Shown in pieces: positions 10,132-21,550 of a stretch of DNA of 64,000 nt (position 1 is the first letter of the stretch; the number at the start of each line of letters is the position of its first letter). Origin of the DNA: Cyclaneusma minus (lineage: Eukaryota; Ascomycota; Leotiomycetes; Marthamycetales; Marthamycetaceae); the NCBI GenBank assembly GCA_037179335.1, contig JAKZHN010000030.1:1-64000 (forward strand). Direction: 5' to 3'. A program made the position numbers and the translations under genes. Below the pieces are notes generated by a model that saw nothing but the letters and a program-made list of their open reading frames with translations, searched no databases and was not told the origin of the DNA.

Positions 10132-13100
10132 ATGACGCTCTTTGTGGTTTCTCTGTGAGTGTGCCTCCTTTCAACTGTCCAAGTTTCCATCGCTTCCTCC
10201 AATACACTGCAACTATCAACTTTCTTTTACAAGGACCCATTTGCTGATATCTGCTTCTTCCAGCTTCCTCCCCAACACCATCAACTTTACCCTCCCTGCG
10301 CCAGGCTCTCGCAATGGCCGACCCAGCTCCCGGGACATGAAGGCCCGGAGAGCTTCGAGGCCCGTCATCGCCCGTCCGAAGCTCGAGACCAGAACGAGTC
10401 TGTTCCCTGAACAGCGACAGCCAACACCCCCGGCAACCCCAGATGCAACTACCGACCACGCTGCGTTCTTCTCGCAGGAGGACTCTTCCTTCTTGAAGAC
10501 CTACCCCAAGCAACCTGATTCTCGTGCCGTTATTGCACCCAGTGACCCGCATTCTCCTGCTTGGGGAAGTGGAAGGGTCTTTACTCAGCCCAGATCTCGA
10601 GCAAGCTCTCCTCCACCGGCCGACATTCTGAAGCACAACAAGATCAATGAGAAGGCCGAGGTTCTGGGTAGAGCTGGAGTCCGCCAGCCAACCATGGAGC
10701 GAAGCGACAGCCATGACCAAGTTTTTGCTCACGCCGATTGGACTGTCGAGCCTGCTGACCAGGGCAATGGTGGACTCCGCAACGCTGTCCAAGCAGCTGT
10801 CAGAGAGGGCTCTTTGACAGACAAGATCTGGATCGGCACCCTGGGCATGCCCACTGATGCTTTGGAAGATACGCAGCAGAAGCAGGACATCGAGGATCGA
10901 CTTGCCGATGACTACGACTCTCTCACTGTCTTTTGCAAAGACAGCGATTTTGATGGTCACTATGCTCATTACTGCAAGCAGATCTTGTGGCCAATCTTCC
11001 ACTACCAGATCCCTGACAACCCAAAGAGTAAGGCATACGAGGACCACTCTTGGATCTACTATGTCAAGGTCAACCAAGATTTTGCCGACAAGATCGTCAA
11101 GAATTGGAAGCGAGGTGATGTTATCTGGATTCACGACTACCATCTTCTCCTCGTTCCTGGCATGGTTCGCAAGAAGTTGCCAGAGGCCAAGATTGGTTTC
11201 TTCCTCCACGTTGCCTTCCCCTCTTCCGAGGTATTCCGCTGTCTTGCAGTGCGAAAGGAGCTGCTCGAGGGTATGCTCGGTGCCAACTTGATTGGTTTCC
11301 AGATCCGCGAATACGCCCGCCACTTCTTGCAGACCTGCAGCCGCCTGCTCTGCGTCGAAGCTACCAATGACGGTGTTCAGCTTGAAGACCGCTTTGTGGA
11401 TGTTGTGGATATGGCGATTGGCATTGACCCGGTTGCCCTTGGTGCGAACAGACAGGATCCAACCGTTACTGAATGGATGCACGTGATGCAGGAGAGATAC
11501 CGTGGCAAGAAGCTGATTGTCGCTCGTGACAAGCTCGACCACGTTCGTGGTGTGAGACCCAAGCTTCTTGCCTATGAGCTTTTCCTGAACAAGTATCCCG
11601 AGTGGCGCGATCGAGTTGTCATGATCCAGGTTGCCACTTCTTCCACGGAGCAAGGAGAACTTGACGCTACTGTATCCGACATTGTGACTCGAGTCAATTC
11701 TTCCTGGGCCAACCTGGCTTACCAGCCACTGGTTTACCTCAAGCAGGATATTCCCTACTCGCAATATCTGGCTCTATTGACAGTCGCGGATGCCCTAATG
11801 ATCTCCAGTCAACGTGAGGGTATGAACCTGACCTCTCATGAGTATCTGTTCCTCCAGGACGGCAAGTTCGAGGGCCAGAACAAGTTTGGCTCTCTGATCC
11901 TTAGCGAGTTTACTGGCAGTGCCTCAGTTTTTGGCGGACATGAACTCTCTGTGAACCCCTGGGACTACCGCCAGTGTGCCGAGGCAATCAAGAAGGCGCT
12001 TGAGATGGATGATGAAGAAAAGAAGAACCGCTGGGACCATCTGTACGCAGCTGTCATGAAGCATACAGCTGAACACTGGTTCAAGACTTTCATCAGTCAC
12101 CTGGACAAGGCCTATGACGAGCAACATCGACGCGACACCATCTCTGTACCACGCCTGTCTATCAACGCTGTCGGCCAGAAGTACCAGCAGTCCAAGAAGA
12201 GGTTGTTCCTTCTCGACTATGAAGGTACTCTTGCATCCTGGGGCTCGCCCACTAGCATCATTCTGACCAGCCCTCAACGAACTCTGGACGTGCTCTCTGA
12301 GCTCCTTGTCGATGAGCGCAACATTGTGTACGTAATGTCTGGCCGTACTCCAGAGGAGCTTGACAGACTGTTCAAGCGTGTTCCTAACCTGGGACTGATC
12401 GCCGAGAACGGCTGCTTCCTCCGACACTTCGGCAATTCCAAGTGGGATGAAATGGCCAACCCTCAGCAGATGAGAGCTTGGAAGGACGCTGTGTTCGAGA
12501 TCATGAAGTACTACCAGGAGCGCACTCCAGGCAGTTGGATCGAGACTCGCCACTGCAGTCTCATCTTCCACTACAAGAATGCGGAAGACTACGAAGCAGC
12601 AGCCCGTCAAGCCGGCGACTGCGCATCCCACATCAACGATGCATGCGAAGAGCAACGCGTGCGCGCCATTCCCATCGAAGGTCAATCTCCCCACAGCCCC
12701 ACCCTCGCCCCTTCAGCCCCTTCGCAGAAGAAATACCGCAACTCAACAATGTCCATGTCAACTAACACAACACCAGGCGCCGTCGCAGTCGAGCCTATTG
12801 ATTGGTCCAAGGGCACTGCAGCCATGAAGATCTTTGATGAACTCAAGACCGAACTGATGACCTGCCGTGACTGTCCGGATAGTGCGCAGCCGCAGCCTGT
12901 GGATTTCCTCTTCGTTGCTGGTGATGGGCGCGACGATGAGTGTATCTTCAGGTGGGCTAATGATATTGGCAAGGAGAGCAAGAACATGAGTGTGCACACC
13001 ATTAGTCTTGGTGCGAGGAACACTGAAGCTACCAGCACGATCACCACCGGTGTTACTGGTATGTTTATCCCTTGTTCAAATTATTTCCTGCAGATTATGG

Positions 13101-13168
13101 AAGCCTGCATGCTAACTGGAGTAACAGGTGTTCTCTCAGCCTTGCAGAAGCTTGCTGCCCTGCCCTAA
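10132..13168 (+). CDS. Trehalose-6-phosphate synthase complex regulatory subunit (Tps3/Tsl1-like)
   Basis: 952 aa. Exons are 10132-10154, 10264-13058 and 13128-13168. Splicing the first intron gives MTLFVVSLFLPNTINF, the short N terminus typical of these fungal proteins. A Ser/Pro-rich linker (residues 20-130) is followed by a GT20 glycosyltransferase-like region (IWIHDYHLLLVPGMVR, GFFLHVAFPSSEVFR, SQREGMNLTSHEYL) and a C-terminal HAD phosphatase-like region beginning RLFLLDYEGTLASWG. HAD phosphatases need DxD in motif I; here it is DYE, so phosphatase activity is doubtful, and I favour a regulatory or scaffold subunit of the trehalose complex over the catalytic TPS2. Trehalose serves stress tolerance and spore reserves. 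Near the end, an AG at 13093 could act as an alternative acceptor to 13127. Confidence 0.92.
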
Positions 13169-13591
13169 GGTGTTCCTAGGTAGCAAAACAGGCACGTTTA
13201 TGATGGGGACGGACGGATGGGGTTTTTCATGGCTTGATGGGTGATGAGCGCAACGGTGCAAAGAAGAGACGGGTCTGGCTGGAACTCGACAATGGGCTGA
13301 CCTGGCTCGGCACTGCTATCATAGATGAGATACCCATATTACGTACACTAGAGCTACAAGAATAGAAGAAAGGCATTGTATTTCTAGACTTTGAGCGTGC
13401 TTCTGTCAGTATCCATAGGTGGTGACCCTGGCGTGCTCCGGGCTCCAGCTGGTGCTTAGGGCGTTTATGCACAGACCGTCGGAAGCAAGTTATTCCAAAC
13501 TCAGGTCAACCTTGAATTTCTTCACGGCCTCGAGCTTCGTCATACCGCACAGCTTAAAAACACCCGCTTTTGAAAATGTCCGTCGCAGACT
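13169..13591. other. Intergenic, 3' of trehalose gene
   Basis: Holds the 3' UTR of the trehalose gene and the promoter of the next gene. A ten-codon upstream frame (ATG at 13576, ending TAA at 13606-13608) overlaps the next start and could dampen its translation. Nothing else seen. Confidence 0.45.
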
Positions 13592-15329
13592 ATGGACGGG
13601 CGGTATAACCGACCAAATCATAAGGATAATAGGGAAGGATACTCAAAGGGTCACAACAGCGACGATTACTACAACGAACCAAAGGAGGAGCCTCCTCCGC
13701 CCCGATCATCGATGTCTTCTTGGCTATCTCGAGCCTCGTCTTCGAAGGAGCTCCAATTTGGCGCTACTGCTGTCCTTTCTGGCGCCGCCGTAGCAGGTGC
13801 TATATTTGGCTACCAAGCTCTTCGGAGACAGGAAAGGGTCGAGGATCTGAAGAATTCGATACCCGAATTAGGGAAGAGCCATCCAACAAAGGTAGACTCC
13901 TCTTAAGCTTCATCGAGCCATGCGTAGCGCTCCTAACCAGCAGAGTGAAGCTCACAGATTATGGCGCTGCATCACCAGAATATGGTATCAGCAAAGAAGA
14001 CGAACGGAGCTTTGCTCTAGCCGCTCGAGCTCAGAGGGGCGATTACGATGATGGTAATTCAACCCTGTCGACCAGAAACATAGCCCCTGACTTCTCGCAG
14101 AACTCATCCTCGAACAACTTGCCCGAAACCGCGTATTCCTCACCGACGACGGTCTAGCCAAGTTACGATCCTCCTTCGTCATTGTCGTAGGCTGCGGCGG
14201 TGTCGGTTCTCACTGCACCTCAGCCCTCTCCCGCTCGGGCGTCTCCAAAATCCGACTTATCGACTTCGACCAAGTGACTCTCTCCTCTCTGAACCGTCAT
14301 GCCGTCGCCACACTCGCCGACGTCGGCACACCGAAAGTGCAATGTCTTCGCCGTCGCCTGCAACAAGTCTCACCCTGGACTGTTTTCGACTGCCGAAATG
14401 AGCTTTTCAGCTCCGCCGCTGCCGATGAACTTCTAGGCCCTTACGAAGGCCAGCGCCCAGATTATATCGTGGACGCTATCGACAACATCGACAGTAAAGT
14501 CGCACTCCTGGCTTACTGCTATGAGAACAAAATACCAGTCACATCATCCATGGGAGCAGGTTGTAAGAGCGACCCTACGCGAGTCTTCGTCGGCGACATC
14601 AGCGCCAGCACCGATGACCCCCTATCTCGGTCAACGCGCCGGCGTCTGCGCGCCCTCGGTATCGCTTCTGGCATCCCCGTCGTCTACAGCACCGAGAAAC
14701 CCGGCCCAGGCAAGGCCCAACTATTGCCGCTTCCCGAAGAAGAATTTGCCAAAGGCTCCGTCGGAGAACTCGGACCCATGCCCGATTTCCGCGTAAGGAT
14801 CCTGCCAGTACTGGGCACGATGCCTGCCGTCTTTGGCTATGTAGTCGCCAATCATGTGATCCTGAGTATTACGGGATATCCGCATGAGTATGTGCCGGCG
14901 AAGGGAAGGGAGAAGATGTACGATGGCATTCTGGCGCAGTTGCAGGGAGCCGAGGAAAAGTTGGCGAAGGTGACGACGGAGAACGAGGATGCAATCGGGC
15001 TGAAGCTGCCTCTGACGGCTGCGGACGTGGGATACGTAGTTGAGGAAGTTTACAAGGGGCGAAGCGCGCTGAGCAATGTTTCGACGCGGCTGGCAGTTGT
15101 GAGGTGGAGGAAACCAGAGGGAAGCAGTATCGACAGGACTGTGGAAGGGCAGAAGATCAGCAAGATACAGCTGAGAGAGCTGGTGTGCATGACCAAGGAG
15201 GAAGCTGCGGTGCACGAAAAGGAGGTGCTCAAGGGGTCGAAGAAGCCCGAGGAGGTTTATGGAGCTGAGGTGGTGCAGCGCGTAGAGGCTCGGATCCAGG
15301 AGGAGATAGGATATGAGAAATACAGATGA
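13592..15329 (+). CDS. tRNA threonylcarbamoyladenosine dehydratase (TCD1/TCD2-like)
   Basis: E1/ThiF-fold enzyme that cyclises t6A to ct6A at position 37 of ANN-decoding tRNAs; the yeast enzymes sit on the mitochondrial outer membrane. Exons are 13592-13891, 13951-14053 and 14101-15329, giving 543 aa. A membrane segment (FGATAVLSGAAVAGAIFGY) at about residues 56-74 precedes LEQLARNRVFLTDDGLAK. The nucleotide-binding loop VVGCGGVGSHC, IRLIDFDQVTLSSLNRHAVA and DAIDNIDSK follow. All exon joins keep the conserved reading. Homologues usually start at the equivalent of MSSWLS (ATG 13712), so the first 40 hydrophilic residues may be untranslated leader; the frame is open to 13592. Converges with the SDR gene across only 131 bp. 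Confidence 0.9.
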
Positions 15330-15460
15330 GCAAGCACATATCGGGCCTCTCTACCCCAACACCCAAACAATCACATCTCTCATTTCATGCGCTATACTTT
15401 GCTAATCGCAAACCCGCCCCCCAAAATCGGATTTACTTCACACAACGCCTGTCCCCACCA

Positions 15461-16264
15461 TCAGACCAACAAATGTCCCGAATCCGAACTCACAATCCTC
15501 CCGGTAATATTCCTGTCCTTCATCAAATAAACATACGCCTCTGCCACATCACTCGCCTCCGCCACAAACCCGGTCGGTGCCTGCTTCGCAGCATCCGCAA
15601 ACATCTTCTCCCTCGCCTCCTCCTCCATCCCATCCCACAGCGCCGTCTTCGTCATCCCGGGACTAACCGCATTGACCCTTATGGGCTTCAAATCAAGCGC
15701 CAGATTCCTAACCATAGAGCAGATCCCGCCGCCATAAGTGGCTACTACCGTCCAGTCTGGAATCGGTTTTTCCCATATACTGCCGGTTGTTATTACGATG
15801 CTTGATTCCGGCCCGGGAGACATGTATTTGTGTCCGATCTTTGCGATTAGCAGCGGAGCGAAAACACGTAGCTGGCCCGCAGCAATTATCTTCTCGCGCG
15901 TGACATCTGTCAGTGGCATGGCGGCCAATTTGTCGGCTGCGGTGTATACTATGTGATCAACCTTGCCCTCTACTTTTTCGAAAAACGCGGTGATGTCGTC
16001 TTCGACACTCGGTTTTGAGAGGTCGAGGGCGTGTCCGGCGATTTTGGCATTTGGGAAGGACTCGGTGAGGGAGGCGATTGTGGAAGAGATGTTGGAAAAT
16101 GAAGAGGAGGAGATGATGAGGTGAGCGCCGGAAGCGAGTGAGGCTTCGGCGACGGCGTAACCGAGGCCTTTTGAGGCGCCGAAAATGAGGATGTGTTTGT
16201 GGAGGAGCTTGGCATATTTGCCTTGGATGGCGGTTTTGAGGCTGTCGCCTTGTGTGGAGGGCAT
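15461..16264 (-). CDS. Short-chain dehydrogenase/reductase, atypical active site
   Basis: 267 aa, no intron. Rossmann-fold oxidoreductase of the SDR superfamily, substrate unknown. The cofactor loop is GASKGLG (residues 29-35), with HALDLS near 78-83 and a catalytic-type Ser in TTGS (Ser161). The expected YxxxK becomes YGGGI (Tyr176 to Ile180), so the Lys that lowers the Tyr pKa is missing. The motif is followed by a normal NLALDLKPIRVNAVSPG. A fungal SDR branch with this change exists to my knowledge, so it is probably not a sequencing error. NADP or NAD preference cannot be read. No signal peptide. Confidence 0.88.
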   Translation of the reverse strand: MPSTQGDSLKTAIQGKYAKLLHKHILIFGASKGLGYAVAEASLASGAHLIISSSSFSNISSTIASLTESFPNAKIAGHALDLSKPSVEDDITAFFEKVEGKVDHIVYTAADKLAAMPLTDVTREKIIAAGQLRVFAPLLIAKIGHKYMSPGPESSIVITTGSIWEKPIPDWTVVATYGGGICSMVRNLALDLKPIRVNAVSPGMTKTALWDGMEEEAREKMFADAAKQAPTGFVAEASDVAEAYVYLMKDRNITGRIVSSDSGHLLV

Positions 16265-17002
16265 GGTGGAGCTTTGGGGGCTTTTGGGGGTTTGATGAGA
16301 TTAGGAGATTGAGATCTGAAAAGGGGATTCAGATATAGGAAGATTGCAGGAGATCGAGGAGAGAAGGGAGCCTGGGAGACGTATGTATTTCTCAATTTTG
16401 TGACATCACAATGGACACTAAAGTCCGCTAAGTCCACTTGAAGTTTACCGGCTTTGAGGAAGCCCCGTTGTGGAACGATCATCGTAGACGAAACAATTGC
16501 ATATGTAGTGCCTAGTGAAGTGAAACTGCCGTAACCTAACCCCCGGCGTGCTTGCACCAGGAGAAGTGCTGGTGTTGCGAGCGGACGAGGGGAAAATTGC
16601 CATGAGTTTTCGATGCATTTCGTCAGCGGGGTTGTTGCGGTTCCGCGGAGAGGCAGCTCCCCGTCATAGTATCCATTGATGTGCACACTAACTTGTGCTT
16701 TGTCTGGATTCAATGCCTTAGACTTCTCGAGATATCTTGCATCTTGAATCCCGTCCTTCAAAAGCTAGTAGGTCATATCTTGTGTGCTTTAGATATGATT
16801 GTTTGCTAGCTATGATTGTGGCAGTATACCCGACCCCTGAATTCCAACCCTCTGGTATCATAAAGAACCGCCTCTGTGTGCATATATCCGACCCTTAGTT
16901 ACAGTTCTGATGACCGTGTCCCACACCAAGGCTCCCGAGCCCAAACGCCGTGAATGAATGATCCCACCATGTGTATAGTATGCTATCGAAAAGCGGTACT
17001 CT
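16265..17002. other. Intergenic
   Basis: The promoter side of the SDR gene. A long minus-strand frame (15970-16761) overlaps the SDR in another phase and reads as low-complexity Pro/Ser; I treat it as a shadow. Nothing else seen. Confidence 0.45.
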
Positions 17003-17545
17003 TCACCACCACCGTCGGTGGTAGCCCTCATTGATAGGCTTCCACGCCTCCTCAATCTCCTCTTTAATCCTCCTCCTCCTCTCCGCCGCACTCAGCCTCG
17101 AACTATCCACACTCCTCTCCTTATCGTCATACCACAGCGGATCTCTAACTCCATTCCCATCCCTTTCCTTCAGCACCTGCTGTTTCGCATTAACCTCGAC
17201 GTCAACACCCGCCAACCCTTCTGATTCTAATCCAAGTTCGGATGTCACGATTTCGACGATATCTTGCGGGTTATCTGGATTTTCGGAGTTGGCTGGGTCT
17301 TGGAATTGCTTGGGGAGGTAGATGGTGGAATGGTGGGCGGAGCGGGGGCGAGGCTTGACGGCTTCGCGGAGGGAGGTGAGGGTGCGTTGTTGGAGGACGT
17401 AGCCGCTGAGAAAGAGGGCAAAGGTGAACATGCAAACTGTGGTGTAGAGAAGAGTGTAAGCCAATGTATTCGTGATTGGGGGAGTTTGTGTACCGATAAA
17501 AGCTGATATCCCCAACGAGACTTGTCCGGATGTGAGGAGAACCAT
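17003..17545 (-). CDS. Small membrane-anchored protein of unknown function, 161 aa
   Basis: One N-terminal membrane helix followed by a charged tail; I do not recognise the family. Exons are 17494-17545 and 17003-17436. The 57-bp piece between them has donor GTACAC and acceptor CACCACAG. It is a multiple of three with no stop, so an unspliced reading stays open and would add 19 residues inside the membrane region. Spliced, the N terminus reads GISAFIVCMFTFALFLSGYV, a continuous helix, which is why I favour splicing. The tail ends in an Arg/Glu-rich helix (AAERRRRIKEEIEEAW) and then HRRWW. Confidence 0.7.
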   Translation of the reverse strand: MVLLTSGQVSLGISAFIGTQTPPITNTLAYTLLYTTVCMFTFALFLSGYVLQQRTLTSLREAVKPRPRSAHHSTIYLPKQFQDPANSENPDNPQDIVEIVTSELGLESEGLAGVDVEVNAKQQVLKERDGNGVRDPLWYDDKERSVDSSRLSAAERRRRIKEEIEEAWKPINEGYHRRWW

Positions 17546-18008
17546 CTCGAGTGCTTTTTCTGTTGTTGGATGTCGAGATCTTATATATAGTGACGGCAGC
17601 TGGGAGAGAGCATTTGAAGCACCGGGAGTTGGTTCAATTGAAATGGGGACTGCGTTTTGAATGAAAGAACGTTGATGATCCGGACTACTTTCAAGACGAT
17701 GTCAACAAAGGGTTGGGAGGACAACTCTTATCGATAAGCCGAGAGCTTTATCTTTGACCTCTCCTTCACGAAACGCGACGAAATCAACGACAACTACACA
17801 TACCATTTGAGCTCTTGCACCTTATTTACTACAGCCGCTGAAAGCCTGCCGACCCGCCATTCGGGCTGACCTACACGTGACTCTACTTCAAGCGAGTTGT
17901 TGCCTAACTTCCCCGAACCATCCTGAGACGCAACCTAACAGCCCGCTCTCGGTGACCTCGAAAGAAACTCACGAAAGAGCGCGTGCATCCTAAGATACAC
18001 CTGATACA
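17546..18008. promoter_or_regulatory. Divergent promoter region, small membrane protein and PRP38
   Basis: 463 bp shared by two diverging genes. A TTATATATAG tract near 17580 sits about 40 bp upstream of the minus-strand ATG and may be its TATA box. No coding frame. Confidence 0.45.
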
Positions 18009-18746
18009 ATGTCCCACCACGCCGCCGACGAAAGGCGCTTCCTCGACGATCGCGGTACCTCCGCCGCCCTCTGCCCCAACGGCCTCAACCCCTCCACCAT
18101 AATCGAGAAGCCCGTCCTCGACCGCATCATAACCTCCTACTACTGGAAAGAGTCCTGTTTCGGTCTCAATGAAGCCGACATCGTCTCCCGCTGCGTCGAC
18201 CATGTGCGCTTCGTCGGCGGCACGTACGGTGATTCGCAGCGCCCCACGCCCTTCCTCTGTCTCACTCTCAAGCTTCTCATCCTCGCTCCCAATGATGATA
18301 TTCTACAGGAGTATTTAGGATACGGAGGAGAGAAGTTCAAGTATCTGAGGGCCCTGGCGTGCTTCTATACGAGGTTGACGAGGAGAGCGAAGGATGTTTA
18401 CAGGCTGTTGGAGCCATTTTTGGCGGATAGGAGGAAGTTGAGGAGGAAAGGGCGGCAGGGGACGAGTTTGACTTGGATGGATCAGTTTGCGGATGATTTA
18501 CTCACGAAAGATCGGGTTTGCTCGACAACCTTGTGGAAGATGCCAAAGAGGGAGCTGTTGGAGGATTTGGAGGAGCTGGAACCTAGGGTTAGTGCTTTGG
18601 GGGATATTGAGATGTTATTGGAGGAAGAGGAGGAGAAGAATGGTGGGGGGGAGCATGTTGAGGAAGTGGAAAGCGAAGGGGAGATTAGAGAAGATCGGGG
18701 ATCTGATCCGGAGAAAGATGAGGTGGATATGATGGAACGGGATTGA
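18009..18746 (+). CDS. PRP38: Pre-mRNA splicing factor PRP38
   Basis: 245 aa, no intron. Component of the U4/U6.U5 tri-snRNP needed for spliceosome activation. The PRP38 fold is clear: NPSTIIEKPVLDRIITSYYW near the start, CVDHVRFVGGTYG, PTPFLCLTLKLLILAP, the long ILQEYLGYGGEKFKYLRALA block, FYTRLTRRAKDVYRLLEP, and FADDLLTKDRVCSTTLWKMP. The C-terminal 60 residues are acidic and low in complexity (EEEEEKNGGG), as in other fungal members. PRP28, another tri-snRNP-stage factor, is encoded 22 kb away in this window. Confidence 0.95.
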   Translation: MSHHAADERRFLDDRGTSAALCPNGLNPSTIIEKPVLDRIITSYYWKESCFGLNEADIVSRCVDHVRFVGGTYGDSQRPTPFLCLTLKLLILAPNDDILQEYLGYGGEKFKYLRALACFYTRLTRRAKDVYRLLEPFLADRRKLRRKGRQGTSLTWMDQFADDLLTKDRVCSTTLWKMPKRELLEDLEELEPRVSALGDIEMLLEEEEEKNGGGEHVEEVESEGEIREDRGSDPEKDEVDMMERD

Positions 18747-19674
18747 AGGGGCTGATCGAAATCCGGAAAAGTCCACGAGAATTGTTTGGTATTTGGCGCC
18801 CTCTGTAACTCCGGGATGTCATCTTCTATCAACCCTCGATTTCAATGGTTGAAGTTTGGTGACAAAACCGTGCTGCTGGGCTTCGGTTCCTCAATGGTAG
18901 AAATGACCCTTTTTCATCGACTAAAGCTGTTCCATTTTTCAGCTGTTTAAGGCCGACCAATTCAAGCCAATTATTTATTACGTATCCACTCTAATTTGGG
19001 ACAATTGCAAGGCCGAAAATAAATATCCCTATTGGCGCCGGGCAAAAAGGCGAGCCTTAAGAAACGAGGCCCTTAAGAGCTCCGATTATAATGGCGGTGT
19101 TTTTGCGATTTTAATGAATTGGAAAGCAAAATAAGGTTTTATTGAATGTCGATTTAATGCCTGTGCCCTGTTTTGTAAAAAGGTAAAATTAAAAAAGTGT
19201 GTTTCGAAATAAAGCACAAAGGAGTGGCGAGGTTTTCTATCGGAAATTAAAACGCTTTTAAAAACGTCAAGACCGCGGGCGGGATGGTTGTAGGGTCGAT
19301 TAACGTGGAAGGGAAAGGACGAATAGAGGAGGTCCAGGAATGCCTTGAATTATTGGCAGAGACTACTATATGAGATTACGAGATCGAGGAGAAGCTTTCC
19401 GTGAATTCGAGAACGGCCGAGACTAAACACGATAGCAAAGAGAGCGCGGGCGGCGGGCGCTGGTGAAGAAGGATACCTGGAAAATGGACGCATCAATCAA
19501 GTCCGCTTGTACCCGCTCGGGTATGGGGCATTGTGAGACGTAAGCATCGTCTTGAAATGCGACCGGGTATATCAAGAGAGCTAAGGCAAAACATTCACAG
19601 CTGAAAGACAGTATGGGATTTGATATCGTACACAATTTTTGCCCTCCTAAATGTACAAAGCACATCTACCAAGT
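18747..19674. repeat. Intergenic with AT-rich repeat relic
   Basis: From about 18900 to 19280 the sequence is AT-rich with TTAATT and AAAATTAAAA words and isolated GC islands, as in a decayed, RIP-like transposon copy. No terminal repeats or target duplications could be made out. No open frame on either strand is convincing. Confidence 0.4.
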
Positions 19675-21002
19675 CTACCGACCACGGGTGCTCTTCTTGC
19701 GGCGTACTGCCTTGCCTCGTCCATTGGGCGCAGTAGTGGCCGCCTTCTCCAGAACCTCGTAGTCCTCGGGCGTTCCGCTGCTACCTTCTTCCTCCATATC
19801 CTCCTCTTCAACTTCCTCATCCTGGGTGGTTGGCTTGGTCAAGAACCTACCGACGCTCTTGTTGTAAGCCCAGAGAGGGAAGCGGTACAGCGCAGTGTCC
19901 ATGATCGTCGGCTTGTGGATCTCGTCAACCTAAAGCTGGTCAGCATTCCTCAATACCCCTGAAGGCGTCGGCTATCACATACATCCAGAAGGTACTCCTG
20001 GGTCTCGCCATCTTCATCGGCTTGCTCGAGGTACACGTTCCCAGCGCTGTCCACAACAAGCATCTTGCCGTTCCTAGCCTGTACCCTCGTCTTGGGACCG
20101 GTGGTATCAGGCGGCGTGCCGGCTGGAGACTCTTTGGCCTTCTTCACTTTCTTCTCGACCTTTGGTTTCTTCGCTTCCTTCTCTTGCATGCGTCTCTGTC
20201 TGCGGTTCAGTCCCTCCATAGGGTTCTGCTCGTTGCCGGCACCGGGAACGGGAGTTGAAGAACCGCTGTCAAGTCCTGGAATGTTCAAGGCATTGAGGCC
20301 CCTGCCCAAAGCAGTCTGCCTTGCAAATTTGATGTATCGGTCGACGAATTCCCGCTGTCTCTTCCAGCTCAGCCACAGAGCAAGGTAATGGCCTGCACCG
20401 CCAACAAAAATGAAGAGGCCAGTCAGCACGGAAAAGAGACCTGGACGGAATCGAGCATAGTAGTATCCCGTTCCCTTCCAAGTAGGGAAGCCATTCGCCA
20501 AAAAGTGGTCGTATCGCTCTCTTCCAGGTCCACGGAGGATGTTCGTGACTATTCCGAGACGCGCGAAACGGTCGCTGGCATCCTTCGCAGCGGCCTTGAT
20601 TTCGGCTTGGCTTGGAGGCTTTCCGACATGTACGCCCTTCTTTCCATCCTTCTTCTTGGGCTTGTCTTTGCTGGTAGACTTGTCTGCGATGAACTTCTGC
20701 TTGACCTTGTCAGGGTGGAGAGCACGGGATTGCTTGCGGTAGGCCTTGTTGATGTCGTCTTGGGAAGCAGAGGGCTCGATGCCGAGGAAGTCGTAGAAAG
20801 AGACGCCCTGGCCTTCGTCGGCCTCGACTTCGTCACGCAGGCGGAAGATCTCCTGGTCTGTAGATGAAATGTGTTAATTGCTGCAGCTATGTTGAGGGGT
20901 AGCTGTGCGAAGGGGGACTCCTGACTGACCTTCCTTACTCCAGGCAGCAGCTAGCACCACGAGGCAGGCCAGCAGGCCAATTGTGGTGAAGGAGAGCCTC
21001 AT
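19675..21002 (-). CDS. ERJ5: ER membrane J-domain protein ERJ5
   Basis: 400 aa Hsp40 co-chaperone of the ER. Exons are 20930-21002, 19983-20857 and 19675-19929. Exon 1 encodes a signal peptide (MRLSFTTIGLLACLVVLAAA). The J domain starts at VSFYDFLGIEPSASQDDI, with HPD at residues 72-74, so it should stimulate an ER Hsp70 from the lumenal side. A membrane segment (FSVLTGLFIFVGGAGHYLAL) near residue 150 is followed by a long, basic cytosolic part rich in Lys and Arg, and the C terminus ends VRRKKSTRGR. Both introns keep the reading frame. The order of signal peptide, J domain, helix and basic tail fits yeast Erj5. It diverges from a PRA1-family Golgi/ER gene. Confidence 0.9.
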
Positions 21003-21550
21003 GTTGGTCGAGGGTCTTGCCTGCAGATTGATGCGCCTCGGTACACCTTAATGTACTCTAGGCCGTCAAGGATCCTGGGTCGTTCTCAGGAACAAGAAGT
21101 CGAGTCGTGGCCTGTTGCATACGCTATTTCTGCCGCCAAATACCGCCCCGCTTCTAGGCTGAATCGGTTCGATCAACCAGTCTGGCTTTCCTGAGGCAGG
21201 AAGCTTGAGCCGAACCCCTGGAGACGGATCCACGACATAATCTCGAAATAATCTCACCCTCGCATCTCGCGTCCTCGCCGACAAGACACGGCACGTACGC
21301 TAATTCAGTCCCCTCAACCACATCTGCCAGCGATTAACAACTCTCTTTCAGCCATTCCCTAAAAGCCTACCTATGTGAGTTTGATGCACTGCTGCCGGAT
21401 CTTCTTAGCCCACCGAGCATCTTTAGCTCCCACTACTTGCTAACCAAGGTTCAAAGAACAGAAAGCCCTCTTAAAATCCTCCGAAGCCTTTAAAACCCCC
21501 AACTCTCCTACATCCATCTCTTCCGAGATCCCGCATCTGCAACTTCAGAG
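21003..21550. promoter_or_regulatory. Divergent promoter region, ERJ5 and PRA1-family gene
   Basis: 548 bp between two secretory-pathway genes facing apart, so shared control is possible. No coding frame. A possible 5' UTR intron for the plus-strand gene (GTGAGTTTGATG near 21375, acceptor near 21461) is visible but unproven. Confidence 0.45.

Noticed and set aside
10130..11764. 544-codon open frame antisense to the trehalose subunit gene
   Set aside because: Long, but it mirrors a strongly coding strand, lacks any family motif and depends on the codon bias of the sense gene.
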